In this document: positions 1 through 7,882 of the stretch, piece by piece
Position numbering within the stretch: the first letter of the stretch is position 1
Layout: every line of letters starts with the position of its first letter
Source: Methylobacterium sp. J-076
GTDB taxonomy: Bacteria; Pseudomonadota; Alphaproteobacteria; Rhizobiales; Beijerinckiaceae
Length of the DNA stretch: 43,589 bases
Direction: 5' to 3'
Assembly (NCBI RefSeq): GCF_022829405.1
Contig: NZ_JAKSXW010000117.1
Span: 1 to 43,589, forward strand
The notes under the pieces: model-generated
Told to the model about the DNA's origin: nothing
Databases searched by the model: none
Seen by the model: the letters and a program-made list of their open reading frames with translations, nothing else
Position numbers and translations under genes: made by a program

Positions 1-210
1 GACGCCGACGACGGTCGGGCCGCGGCTGGAGGAGGCATCGAAGCCGTAGCCGGCGTTGAAACCGGCGTAGAAGCCCGTCCAGGTGAAGACCGGAACCGGG
101 GTGAAGACCGGCGGCGGCGCAGCGCGGCGCGGAAGGTCGGCGGCCGAAGCGGCCACGGTCATGCCGGCGAGCCCGACGAGGGCGGTCGTGGCGCGAAGGA
201 AAGCTCTCAT
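1..210 (-). CDS. Outer-membrane beta-barrel protein (Omp25/porin-like), N-terminal part only
   Basis: The gene reads leftward from an ATG at 210 and runs off the window, so only the first 70 codons are visible. They encode a signal peptide (MRAFLRATTALVGLAGMTVA, then ASA-ADLP with a probable cleavage after about residue 23), a proline-rich linker, and the sequence TWTGFYAGFNAGYGF. The WTGFYAG..AGYG pattern is the first beta strand typical of the small 8-stranded outer-membrane proteins abundant in Rhizobiales (Omp25/RopB, 'porin family'). Expected location is the outer membrane. The preceding 241 bases to pgeF are non-coding and presumably hold its promoter. Family assignment is confident; exact function is unknown because the barrel lies outside the window. 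Confidence 0.85.
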   Translation of the reverse strand, partial: MRAFLRATTALVGLAGMTVAASAADLPRRAAPPPVFTPVPVFTWTGFYAGFNAGYGFDASSSRGPTVVGV

Positions 211-451
211 AATACGGTCCTCATGGGTGAACCGGCCGAGCCGGTTCGAACTGGTTGATCCAGCGGTTCCGAGGTCGCTTTTCGCTTTGCGATGCCACCA
301 GCCGCTTGCGCGGCCCCTTGAGGCGGCTCGCCTTTGTCCTCGGTTCCTTGACACCTTAAACGCACCCGAATGGTCAAGGTTCGCTTGCTGCCACGCTTTT
401 TTTGCGGCGCGGCCGTGCGCAAAATGTCGCACCCCCTCGGCGGGGTGGAAC

Positions 452-1234
452 TTACGGAGCGAGGGAGATCGCCGAAATCAGGCGGCCGTAGTCGGGCTCG
501 CTCCGGTGGGTGGTGCGCCGGAAGCTGTAGAATCGCTCGGGATCCGCATAGGTGCAAAGGCCGAGGGATCTGGCCTTTCCGATGCCGGCCTCGCCCAGGC
601 GGGCCAGGATGAAGCCGGGCAGGTCGAACTGCCGGTGATCCGGGCGCTGGCCGGGGCCGAGGTAGCGTTCCATCCCCGCCGCCTCGGCGGTGAATCGCGC
701 CACGAAATCCGGCCCGACCTCGTAATTCGCCTGACTGATCGTCGGACCCAGCACCGCCACGATGGACGGGCGGTGCGCCCCCAGGCGCTCCATCGCCGCG
801 ACCGTCGCGCCGATCACCCCCGTGAGCGCGCCCTTCCAGCCGGCATGGGCGGCCCCGATCACCCGGTTCGCGGGATCGGCGAACAGGATCGGCCCGCAAT
901 CGGCGGTGGCGATGCCGAGGGCGAGGCCCGGCACCCGCGTCACCATCGCATCGGCCTTCGGACGCTCGCCGGCCGGAAACGGCTCCTCGACCGTGACCAC
1001 GTCGGCGGAATGGACCTGATACAGGCTGACCAGCCGGTCGGCCGGTAACCCCAGGGCCGCGCACATCCGCAAGCGATTCGCCGCGACGCACTCCGGGAGG
1101 TCGCCCGAGCCGAGGCCACCGTTGAGCGAGGCGTAGATCCCCTCCGATACGCCGCCGGCCCGCGTGAAGAAGGCGTGGCGGATCGCGGCATGGGAGGAGA
1201 GGTCCGGCGCCTCGATGAACTGGCCTGCGGTCAT
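452..1234 (-). CDS. pgeF: Peptidoglycan editing factor PgeF (YfiH/laccase-domain purine nucleoside phosphorylase-like)
   Basis: 260 residues, full length for the YfiH/DUF152 'multi-copper polyphenol oxidase' family, now known to edit mis-incorporated residues in peptidoglycan precursors and, in some members, to act on purine nucleosides. The metal-binding triad is visible: His75 in QVHSAD, Cys113 in TADCGPILF and His130 in AAHAGWKG. The later GP-C loop of many homologues reads GPTISQANYEVG here, with Thr in place of Cys. In many alphaproteobacteria pgeF follows lgt and the MidA-like methyltransferase; here the same genes lie on the same strand, but 376 bases holding a small opposite-strand ORF separate midA from pgeF. 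The start at 1234 fits the family N-terminus. Confidence 0.92.
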   Translation of the reverse strand: MTAGQFIEAPDLSSHAAIRHAFFTRAGGVSEGIYASLNGGLGSGDLPECVAANRLRMCAALGLPADRLVSLYQVHSADVVTVEEPFPAGERPKADAMVTRVPGLALGIATADCGPILFADPANRVIGAAHAGWKGALTGVIGATVAAMERLGAHRPSIVAVLGPTISQANYEVGPDFVARFTAEAAGMERYLGPGQRPDHRQFDLPGFILARLGEAGIGKARSLGLCTYADPERFYSFRRTTHRSEPDYGRLISAISLAP

Positions 1235-1369
1235 GGGCTCGCCTTCCCTCCGTTCGGTCCGCTCCGATAGCGCAGGGCACCCTGCGTGGCGATGTGATAC
1301 TGATGTTGCAGTGCCGCATTATATCGGTATGGCCGGCCGCGGTCGGCGCCACCTCCGAGAGGGACCGCC

Positions 1370-1558
1370 ATGCGGAACACGGACGACAATCAGCGGCCGA
1401 ACGATTCTGCGCCGCACAAGATACCGGGCGCCCTCAGGCCCCCGGTGCCCTGGGACGGCAACCCCGCCCCCGTGGCGCCGGCCGAGGATGCCGAGGCGGC
1501 CGGGCAACGGGAGCCCCGCAAGACCGCCCCGTCCGGTTTCAGCTCGTTCGAGAGCTGA
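1370..1558 (+). CDS. Small hypothetical protein, 62 aa, proline-rich
   Basis: Short ORF in the gap between pgeF and the MidA-like gene, on the opposite strand to both. A purine-rich GAGAGGGA sits five bases before the ATG. The product is hydrophilic and rich in Pro, Ala and Asn (for example PPVPWDGNPAPVAPAEDAE), has no membrane segment and no family I recognise. It fills a space that would otherwise be non-coding and ends 52 bases before the convergent midA stop, which supports it being real. High-GC DNA produces many chance ORFs, so this remains moderate. Confidence 0.45.
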   Translation: MRNTDDNQRPNDSAPHKIPGALRPPVPWDGNPAPVAPAEDAEAAGQREPRKTAPSGFSSFES

Positions 1559-1610
1559 GCCATCACGCCGGAGCGCGTCCCGCCTTTGCGCGATGCGCCC
1601 CGGAACCCGC

Positions 1611-2681
1611 TCAGGCGGGGGCGAGGCCGGGGAGCGGCCCGAGGCCCGGTGCCGCGATGGCCATGACCTTGAACAGGCACCCCATCCCTTCGGGCCGGCG
1701 ATCCGTCAGCCTCGCCACGGCGGCGTCGATCGCGTCGGCCTGGGTGGCGTCCGCCCTCAGCTTCAGTCGCCCGGCCCGCTCGTGCAGGCCCAGGCCCGTG
1801 AGGAAGTCGGCCTGATCGACCGGGCCGTGGACCGCCGCCCCGGCCTCCCGGGCGGCGAGGCCCAAGGCGGCGAAGTCGACATGGCAGGTCAGGTCCGCCT
1901 CGCCGGGGGCGGCGAGGGGATCGGCGAAGGCATGGTCCGCCAGGGCCTGGAGCGTGTCGCCGTATCCGGGGCGGACATGCCCGTAATCGACCAACAGCAG
2001 AACGCCCCCCTGTGCGCAGACCCGGCGCGCAAGGCCGCGCACCAGGGCGAGGGCAGGCCCCGGCACCGAGACCACCGCCCCCGTCGGCATGTCGGCCGCG
2101 ATCCCCGCCACCGGTTCGGGGGAGAGCCCGAAGGCGAGGCCGGCATCCTCCCCGAGCCCCACCAGCCGCTCGTGCCAGCCGGCGGCGGTGCGGACGAACT
2201 GGCGGACGGGCAGGCAATCGAAGAACTCGTTGGCGAGGATGATCGCCGGGCCGTCAGGCAGGGTGTCGGGGCTGTCATGCCAAGTGGCCCCGGTGCCCGC
2301 GAGGCGCTGCGCCTGCGCCTGCCGCAGCACCTCGCTCGTCTCCACGAGATGGGGGGCAATGCGCGTGCCGGGCGCTGCGGAGGCCAACGCCCGCAGGGCA
2401 TCGGCCATCAGGGTGCCCCGTCCCGGCCCCAGCTCCGCCAGGAGGAGGGGGGCCGGCGCGCCCATCGCCCGGTGGACCCAGGCGGCCCAGGCGCCGATCA
2501 GCTCCCCGAACATCTGCGAGATCTCGGGGGCGGTGGTGAAGTCCCCCCGGGCGCCGAGGGGGTCCCGGGTGCGGTAATAGCCGTGGACCGGGTGGCCGAG
2601 GCACAGGGCCATGTACCGGTCGATCCCGATGGGCCCGGTCTCGCGGATGAGGGCCGCGATCTCGCGTCCGAGCGGGCTCAC
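1611..2681 (-). CDS. MidA/NDUFAF7-like class I SAM-dependent methyltransferase
   Basis: 356 residues from a GTG at 2681. The GTG overlaps the lgt stop by four bases (GTGA), which decides the start. The N-terminus (PLGREIAALIRETGPIGIDR, then YMALCLGHPVHGYY) and GDFTTAPEISQMFGELIGAW are hallmarks of the DUF185/MidA family, and AELGPGRGTLMADALRAL is the SAM-binding glycine loop. EFFDCLPVRQF is also conserved in the family. The mitochondrial relative NDUFAF7 methylates an arginine of a complex I subunit; in bacteria the substrate is generally unproven. The gene is translationally coupled to lgt, an arrangement common in alphaproteobacteria. Function beyond 'protein methyltransferase' is inference. 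Confidence 0.9.
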   Translation of the reverse strand: MSPLGREIAALIRETGPIGIDRYMALCLGHPVHGYYRTRDPLGARGDFTTAPEISQMFGELIGAWAAWVHRAMGAPAPLLLAELGPGRGTLMADALRALASAAPGTRIAPHLVETSEVLRQAQAQRLAGTGATWHDSPDTLPDGPAIILANEFFDCLPVRQFVRTAAGWHERLVGLGEDAGLAFGLSPEPVAGIAADMPTGAVVSVPGPALALVRGLARRVCAQGGVLLLVDYGHVRPGYGDTLQALADHAFADPLAAPGEADLTCHVDFAALGLAAREAGAAVHGPVDQADFLTGLGLHERAGRLKLRADATQADAIDAAVARLTDRRPEGMGCLFKVMAIAAPGLGPLPGLAPA

Positions 2682-3580
2682 GCCTTGGCCCGGGCGGCCT
2701 GCGCCTCCTCCGTCGCCTCGGCTTCCGCGGTCCGCTTCGGCCGGGTGCGGCCGGTGGCGGCCAGGACGATGTAGGTCAGCCCCACGAGCGCCATGGGGAC
2801 GCAGAGCAGCATCCCCATCGTGACGCCGCCGCCCATGGGCCCGACCCCGTCGCCGAACAGGAAGCCGAGCTGCGCGTCCGGCTCGCGGAAGAATTCGCAG
2901 CCCGTCCGCGCGAGGGCATAGCCCAGGACGAAGATGCCGCCCAGAAGCCCCGGCTTGCGGAAGCCGAACCGCCGGGCGCACACGGCCATGACGATGAACA
3001 GGAGCAGCCCTTCGGTGGCCGCCTCGTAGAGCTGGCTCGGATGGCGCGGCACCGGGCCGCCGGTGGGGAAGACGATGGCGTAGGGGAAATCGGGGGCCAC
3101 CCGGCCCCACAGCTCGCCGTTCACGAAGTTCGCGATGCGGCCGAAGAACAGGCCGATGGGCACCACCACCGCGCCGATGTCGAGGAGCGTGTAGCCGTTG
3201 AGGCCGCGGGACCGGGCGAAGAGCAGGAACGCCAGGATCGCCCCCAGGAACCCGCCGTGGAAGGACATGCCGCCGTTGCGGATCGCCAGGATCTCGATCG
3301 GGTCGGCGATGTACATCGGCAGATTGTAGAACAGCACGTAGCCGATGCGCCCGCCGAGGACGACGCCGAGCGCCACCCAGACCACGAGGTCGTCGATATC
3401 CGTGGGGACCGGGCGCTTCACGACACCCCACAGCCTGTCGGCCATAACGAGGCGGCGGGCGTAGTACCACCCGCCGATCAGGCCGGCGATGTACGCCAGG
3501 GCGTACCACTTGATGGTGATCGGCCCGATCGCGATGGCGACGGGATCGATCGCCGGGAAGGGCAGGGCGAGGATCGGCAT
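2678..3580 (-). CDS. lgt: Prolipoprotein diacylglyceryl transferase Lgt
   Basis: 300 residues, normal length for Lgt, which moves diacylglycerol from phosphatidylglycerol to the lipobox cysteine of prolipoproteins in the inner membrane. Visible signatures are FHGGFLGAI near residue 108 (catalytic-region His), GRIANFVNGELWGR, which contains the Lgt signature, and ARTGCEFFREPDAQLG near the C-terminus. Several hydrophobic segments fit the seven-helix topology. The ATG at 3580 gives the standard N-terminus with IGPITIKWYALAY. It overlaps the downstream methyltransferase gene by four bases and lies 44 bases after the VOC gene, so it is probably co-transcribed with both. Confidence 0.97.
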   Translation of the reverse strand: MPILALPFPAIDPVAIAIGPITIKWYALAYIAGLIGGWYYARRLVMADRLWGVVKRPVPTDIDDLVVWVALGVVLGGRIGYVLFYNLPMYIADPIEILAIRNGGMSFHGGFLGAILAFLLFARSRGLNGYTLLDIGAVVVPIGLFFGRIANFVNGELWGRVAPDFPYAIVFPTGGPVPRHPSQLYEAATEGLLLFIVMAVCARRFGFRKPGLLGGIFVLGYALARTGCEFFREPDAQLGFLFGDGVGPMGGGVTMGMLLCVPMALVGLTYIVLAATGRTRPKRTAEAEATEEAQAARAKA

Positions 3581-3624
3581 CGGCTGGGTCTCCGCGGGCG
3601 GAGTGGCGCCACCGGCCCCCGGCG

Positions 3625-4512
3625 TCAACCCCGGCGCAGGATGAGGAACCCGTGACCGTCCGGGCCGGCGAGGTAGCAGACGCTCCCGTCCGAGGAGAGC
3701 CGCGCACCCGGGAGCGATCGCGCGAGAGCGGCCGGATCCTCGGACGAGACGACGAAGCGCGTGCTCGCCCTGTCGGCCGGGCCGGAGGTTCGCGTCGGTT
3801 GGCTCGGCGCGGGGGCACGGTAGTGCAGAAGCTCCACATGCGGCGTGGGCTCGGGCGGAGACAGGGCGACCACGTCCACCACCGGATCGGGCAGCCCGTC
3901 GAGCCTCGCCTGTTCCGGCCCCCGGTTCAGGCCGCGCTCGGACACTGTGAGGCCGAGCCCCGTGAGGAAGCCGATGGCGCCGTCGAGGTCGGTGACGGTG
4001 ATGGCCGAATGGTCGATGCCGAGGAACAGGCCGGGCGCGTCGGCCCAACGTGCGGCGGGCTCGCCGCCGGGGAAGTGTATGAGTTCGAGCGGGTGCCCGT
4101 CCGGGTCGCGGAACTTGTAGGCGCTGACGCCCCCCGATGCCGGGGGCAAGATCTGCGGCCCGCCCCGGCTGATCGGTGCGGGGGCGAGGGATTCGAGCCG
4201 GGCGAAGGCCGCACCCATGTCGCGGACGGGGATCGCCAGATGCTGGAACACCGGATCGGTGGCATCGGCTCCGGCGGGGTAGGGGGCCCCCGGCGGGGTG
4301 AGGGACAGGAACGCCACGCGCTGGCGGCCCAGCGCCATCCGGAGGCGCAGACCCCTCCGCCCGGCCAAGCCCAGCGCCTCCGCCTCGGCCGCGGGCAGCG
4401 GCTCCGGCGGTCCCTCCCGCACGAAGCCGAGCCCGTCCCGGTAGAAGGCCTCGGTGGCATCGAGGTCGGCGACCGTCCGGTCGAAGCGCAGGATCGCCCC
4501 GATGCCGCTCAC
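3625..4512 (-). CDS. Two-domain VOC (glyoxalase/dioxygenase superfamily) protein
   Basis: 295 residues from a GTG at 4512 that overlaps the upstream SMP-30 stop (GTGA). Two vicinal-oxygen-chelate modules are visible. The first spans roughly residues 5-145: ILRFDRTVADLDATEAFYRD, QHLAIPVRDMGAAFARLESL and FRDPDGHPLELIHFP. The second starts near residue 165 with GIDHSAITVTDLDGAIGFL and ends with DGHGFLILRRG. Such proteins bind a divalent metal and carry out isomerisation, dioxygenation or glutathione chemistry. The paired His and Glu ligands (QHLAIPV, LELIHF, DHSAITV) look present, so it may be active. The substrate cannot be inferred. Coupling to an SMP-30-like lactonase suggests small-molecule catabolism or detoxification. 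Confidence 0.85.
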   Translation of the reverse strand: MSGIGAILRFDRTVADLDATEAFYRDGLGFVREGPPEPLPAAEAEALGLAGRRGLRLRMALGRQRVAFLSLTPPGAPYPAGADATDPVFQHLAIPVRDMGAAFARLESLAPAPISRGGPQILPPASGGVSAYKFRDPDGHPLELIHFPGGEPAARWADAPGLFLGIDHSAITVTDLDGAIGFLTGLGLTVSERGLNRGPEQARLDGLPDPVVDVVALSPPEPTPHVELLHYRAPAPSQPTRTSGPADRASTRFVVSSEDPAALARSLPGARLSSDGSVCYLAGPDGHGFLILRRG

Positions 4513-5411
4513 GGCCGGCTCGCCCCACGCACATTGGTGTGGATGGCGTAGACCGTGTGCGAGGCGCACAGGAACAGCCGGCTGCGGTGGCGCCCGCCAA
4601 AGGTGAGGTTCGCGACGGTGGAGGGCACGAGGATCTTGCCCAGCAGCTCCCCGCCCGGGTCGATGCAGTGGACGCCGTCGCCCGCGCTCGACCAGAGGTT
4701 GCCGTCCTCGTCGCAGCGTATCCCGTCCGCATTGCCGGGGGCGATGGTGCAGAACACCCGGCCGCCGGAGAGCCGGCCGTCATCGCCCACCTCGAACACG
4801 CGGATGTGCTGCACCGGTTCGGCCGCGAACTGGAGGCCGGTCTCGACGATGTAGAGCAGGCGTTCGTCGGGGGAGAAGCACAGGCCGTTCGGCCCCTGGA
4901 AGTCGTCGGCCACCACCGTCAGCGAGCCGTCCCGGGGGTCGAACCGGTAGACCGAGGCCGGCAGCTCCGCCTCCTGCTTGCCGCCCTCGTAGTCGGTCTG
5001 AATCCCGTAATGCGGATCGCTGAACCAGATCGTGCCGTCCGACTTCACGACGACGTCGTTCGGCGAGTTGAGCCGCCGGCCCTCGTAGCGGTCGGCCAGG
5101 GTGGTGATGCGCCCGTCGAGCTCGGTGCGGTGGATGCGCCGGCCCCGGTGGGCGCAGGACAGCAGCCGGCCCTCCCGGTCGCGGGTGTGGCCGTTCTCGA
5201 AGTCGCTGTCCCGGCGGAACACGCTGAGGCCGCCATCCTCGCTCCAGCGCATCACCCGGTTGTTCGGCAGGTCGGAGAACAGAAGCTCGTTCCGGTCCCC
5301 GAACCAGACCGGCCCCTCGGTCCAGCGGAAGCCCTCGCCGAGGGTCTCCAGCTGCGCGTTCGGAAGGATGCAGCGCTTGAAGCGCGGCTGGGTCAGGTCG
5401 TAGCCATCCAT
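4509..5411 (-). CDS. SMP-30/gluconolactonase/LRE family sugar-lactone hydrolase
   Basis: 300 residues forming the six-bladed propeller of the SMP-30 (regucalcin/gluconolactonase) family. The metal and active-site residues are identifiable: Glu32 in RWTEGPVWF, Asn118 in LNSPNDVVV, Asn175 in FQGPNGLCFS and Asp229 in GNADGIRCDEDGNLW. These enzymes hydrolyse sugar lactones with a bound divalent cation; the exact substrate is unknown. The ATG at 5411 gives the usual N-terminus, ten bases downstream of the cupin gene stop, with only a weak ribosome-binding site. Its stop overlaps the VOC start. No signal peptide is seen with this start, so a cytoplasmic location is likely. Confidence 0.9.
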   Translation of the reverse strand: MDGYDLTQPRFKRCILPNAQLETLGEGFRWTEGPVWFGDRNELLFSDLPNNRVMRWSEDGGLSVFRRDSDFENGHTRDREGRLLSCAHRGRRIHRTELDGRITTLADRYEGRRLNSPNDVVVKSDGTIWFSDPHYGIQTDYEGGKQEAELPASVYRFDPRDGSLTVVADDFQGPNGLCFSPDERLLYIVETGLQFAAEPVQHIRVFEVGDDGRLSGGRVFCTIAPGNADGIRCDEDGNLWSSAGDGVHCIDPGGELLGKILVPSTVANLTFGGRHRSRLFLCASHTVYAIHTNVRGASRP

Positions 5412-5421
5412 GGCGGGCCGC

Positions 5422-6027
5422 TCACTTGAAGCGGCCGGGCCGGTCGACCGTCGGCTCCACATCGAGCCCCGTGACGATCATCGTGCAGGGCGCGTCGCCC
5501 ACGGTGCCGGAGAGATGGCCCTTCTTGCCGTCGCGCTCCTTGGTGCCCTGGTCCTCGCCCATCATCAATTCGCCCGGGCCCATCTCGACGCGGGTGCCGT
5601 CCATCGTCTCCACGAACCAGCGGCCGGAGAGGATGGCGATCCATTGCGGGCGGGGGTTCTCGTGCCACTGCCCCACCCAGCCCACCGGGAGGACGGTGAA
5701 GGTGACGCCCGCCTGGGACTTCTCCTGCTTGTCGTTCCATTGCGGCGCGGTCTGCGGATCGACGCCCTCGAACTTGAACTGGGTGAGGTCGCACTTCACC
5801 TGCCGGCTGACCCCATCCGCGTCGGTGTAGACATGCCAGTAGGACATCGTCGGAGGGGTCGGCTCGCTCATCGTCGCTCCTTGCGCCGCCTCGTGCGGTC
5901 CCCCCGGCAACGTGGATCGCGGCGGCGGGTTGCCGCCCGCCATCGCAGGGGAGGGCGGAACGAGGGGCAGGGCTGCGCCCCCCGCCGCGATGGCGAGGGC
6001 TTGGCGGCGGTTCAAACGGTCGGCCAA
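5422..6027 (-). CDS. Cupin-domain protein with Tat-like signal peptide
   Basis: 201 residues. The N-terminus DRLNRRQALAIAAGGAALPL has the twin arginine and hydrophobic core of a Tat signal, followed by a low-complexity Pro/Gly linker. The mature part contains a cupin-like beta barrel: FTVLPVGWVGQWHENPRPQW, AILSGRWFVETMDGT and MGPGELMMGEDQGTKERDG. The last of these resembles the second cupin motif. Export across the inner membrane, perhaps folded with metal, is inferred from the signal. An internal ATG (MSEPTPPTMSYWH, about residue 53) would give a cytoplasmic form and cannot be excluded. It heads the cupin-lactonase-VOC run and has no recognised substrate. Confidence 0.8.
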   Translation of the reverse strand: MADRLNRRQALAIAAGGAALPLVPPSPAMAGGNPPPRSTLPGGPHEAAQGATMSEPTPPTMSYWHVYTDADGVSRQVKCDLTQFKFEGVDPQTAPQWNDKQEKSQAGVTFTVLPVGWVGQWHENPRPQWIAILSGRWFVETMDGTRVEMGPGELMMGEDQGTKERDGKKGHLSGTVGDAPCTMIVTGLDVEPTVDRPGRFK

Positions 6028-6037
6028 GGAAACACTC

Positions 6038-6127
6038 CGTCATTGCGAGCGGAGCGAAGCAATCCGGTGGCGCCACGTTCGGGGATGCCCCGCTGCCCTG
6101 GATTGCTTCGCTCCGCTCGCAATGACG
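6038..6127. repeat. Perfect 28-bp inverted repeat, copy of a dispersed REP-like family
   Basis: Left arm 6038-6065 (begins CGTCATTGCGAGCGGAGCGA) and right arm 6100-6127 (ends CTCCGCTCGCAATGACG) are exact reverse complements over 28 bases, with a 34-base spacer. It lies 14 bases downstream of the dnaB stop and 10 bases upstream of the cupin start, so transcripts from dnaB would form a very strong hairpin here. The same core recurs at 14551-14630, 30461-30499 and in the array at 43184-43589. Repeats with this TTGCTTCGCTTCGCTCGC core are known from many alphaproteobacterial genomes. Confidence 0.9.
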
Positions 6128-6141
6128 AGTGGGACCGGCAC

Positions 6142-7629
6142 TTACATCCTGTCGGGCAGGCGGTCTTCCTGGGCGAGGTCCGAGAACCGCGTGATGTTGG
6201 CGTCGAACTGCAGCTCCACCGTGCCGGTCGGGCCGTGGCGCTGCTTGCCGATGATCACCTCGGCCTTGCCGTGGACGCGCTGCATCTCGGCCTCCCAGGC
6301 GAAGAACTCCTCCGTGCCCTCCCGCGGCTTCTTGTTGCCGACATAGTATTCCTCGCGGAACACGAACATCACCACGTCGGCGTCCTGCTCGATGGAGCCC
6401 GATTCGCGCAGGTCCGAGAGCTGCGGGCGCTTGTCGTCGCGGTTCTCCACCTGACGGGAGAGCTGGGACAGGGCGATCACCGGCACCGCCAGCTCCTTGG
6501 CCAGGGCCTTCAGGCCGGTGGTGATCTCGGTCATCTCCTGGACGCGGTTGTCGCTGCGCTTGCCCGAGCCGGAGAGGAGCTGGAGGTAGTCGATGATGAG
6601 GACGTCGAGGCCCTTCTGGCGCTTCAGCCGGCGGGCACGGGCGGCGAGCTGCGCGATGGAGATGCCGCCCGTCTGGTCGATGTAGAACGGGATGGTCTGC
6701 ATCTCCCGGGCGGCATCGGTGATCTTGTAGAAATCCTCCGGCCGGATGTCGCCGCGGCGGATCTTGTAGGAGGCCACGCCCGATTGCTCGGCGATGATGC
6801 GGGTGGCGAGCTGTTCGGCCGACATTTCGAGGGAGAAGAACCCGACGATGCCGCCGTTCACCGTGCGGATGGTCCCGTCCTGATGCTTCTCGCCCCGGTA
6901 CGCCTTGGCGACGTTGAACGCGATGTTGGTGACGAGGGAGGTCTTGCCCATGGCCGGGCGGCCGGCGAGGATGATCAGGTCGGACGATTGCAGGCCGCCC
7001 ATCTTCGCATCGAGGTCGCTGAGGCCGGTGGCGATGCCGGAGAGCTTGCCGTCCCGCTGGTAGGCCTTGGCCGCCATGTCGACGGCGGCGGTGAGCGCGT
7101 CGGAGAACTTCTGGAAGCCGCCGTCGTACTTGCCCGCCTCGGCGAGTTCGTAGAGCCGCCGCTCCGTCTCCTCGATCTGGTCCCGGGGGGCCTGCTCCAC
7201 GGGCGCCTCGTAGGCGCCGTTCACCAGTTCCTCGCCGATGGCGATCAGCCGGCGGCGGATCGCGAGGTCGTAGATCGTGCGGCCGTACTCGGCCGCGTTG
7301 ATCACCGTGGTCGCGTCGGCGGCCAGCCGGGCGAGGTACTGGATCACCGTCTGCCCGCCGAAATCGGCATCGCCGAGATAGGTCTTCATGGTGATCGGCG
7401 TCGCGAGCTTGCCGGATTTGATCAGCGAGGCTGCGACGGTGAAGATCTGCTGGTGAGCATCCTCCATGAAGTGCTCGGAGAGGAGGAAGTCCGAGACCCT
7501 GTAATAGGCGTCGTTGTTCACGAGGAGGGCGCCGAGCAGCGCCTGCTCCGCATCGATGTTGTGCGGGGCGACGCGGTACTCCGCCTTCACCGCTTCGAGT
7601 TTGGCCGTGATCGCGTTCGGCAGTGCCAT
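6142..7629 (-). CDS. dnaB: Replicative DNA helicase DnaB
   Basis: 495 residues. The N-terminal primase-interacting domain is at about 20-120 (PHNIDAEQALLGALLVNND) and the C-terminal RecA-like motor from about 190. Walker A is GRPAMGKTSLVTN (about residue 222), Walker B is LDVLIIDYLQLL, and the DnaB motifs ALSQLSRQVENRDDKRPQLS and DLRESGSIEQDADVVMF are intact. A short insertion after Walker A (AYRGEKHQDGTIRTVNGG) resembles that of other alphaproteobacteria. It unwinds the parental duplex ahead of the replisome as a hexamer. It lies downstream of rplI on the same strand, as often in bacteria, but 253 bases of non-coding DNA separate the two, so it may have its own promoter. Confidence 0.98.
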   Translation of the reverse strand: MALPNAITAKLEAVKAEYRVAPHNIDAEQALLGALLVNNDAYYRVSDFLLSEHFMEDAHQQIFTVAASLIKSGKLATPITMKTYLGDADFGGQTVIQYLARLAADATTVINAAEYGRTIYDLAIRRRLIAIGEELVNGAYEAPVEQAPRDQIEETERRLYELAEAGKYDGGFQKFSDALTAAVDMAAKAYQRDGKLSGIATGLSDLDAKMGGLQSSDLIILAGRPAMGKTSLVTNIAFNVAKAYRGEKHQDGTIRTVNGGIVGFFSLEMSAEQLATRIIAEQSGVASYKIRRGDIRPEDFYKITDAAREMQTIPFYIDQTGGISIAQLAARARRLKRQKGLDVLIIDYLQLLSGSGKRSDNRVQEMTEITTGLKALAKELAVPVIALSQLSRQVENRDDKRPQLSDLRESGSIEQDADVVMFVFREEYYVGNKKPREGTEEFFAWEAEMQRVHGKAEVIIGKQRHGPTGTVELQFDANITRFSDLAQEDRLPDRM

Positions 7630-7747
7630 CGGCGGAACGTCTCCCGTCTGGCGCCCGAGCGGCGCATCTCACATCCCGACCATCGCCCCGAGTGGTTGAC
7701 CGAAGCTTAGCCGATGAGCACGCATCGGGGTGTTCCCGGATGCGCGA

Positions 7748-7777
7748 ATGCCCGCCGACTCGAAAGCGGGCGGGCAT
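7748..7777. other. Hairpin in the rplI-dnaB intergenic gap
   Basis: Nine-base perfect arms ATGCCCGCC (7748-7756) and GGCGGGCAT (7769-7777) enclose a 12-base loop. It lies between rplI and dnaB, both on the minus strand. There is no T-run in the direction of transcription, so a Rho-independent terminator is unlikely. It may be an attenuator, a processing site or simply part of the dnaB leader. Confidence 0.4.
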
Positions 7778-7882
7778 CCATGCTGGAACAAACGTGGAAC
7801 ATGTCAAGCGGTGACGGCGGATGTCCCCGCTATCACCGCTGTGCCGGTGCCCTCGCCCCCCGGGATGGGGAGGCAGCGGCAA

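Noticed and set aside
241..275. GGTTCGAACTGG resembling a tRNA T-arm
   Set aside because: No acceptor, D or anticodon arms could be built around it.
372..377. TTGACC on the minus strand as a -35 box for the outer-membrane protein
   Set aside because: No matching -10 box at 16-18 bases; too weak to list as a promoter.
362..440. T-run and stem TTTTGCG/CGCAAAA near 400-425 as a terminator for pgeF
   Set aside because: The T-run lies on the wrong side of the stem for both strands, so it does not have terminator polarity. It may belong to the promoter region of the outer-membrane protein gene.
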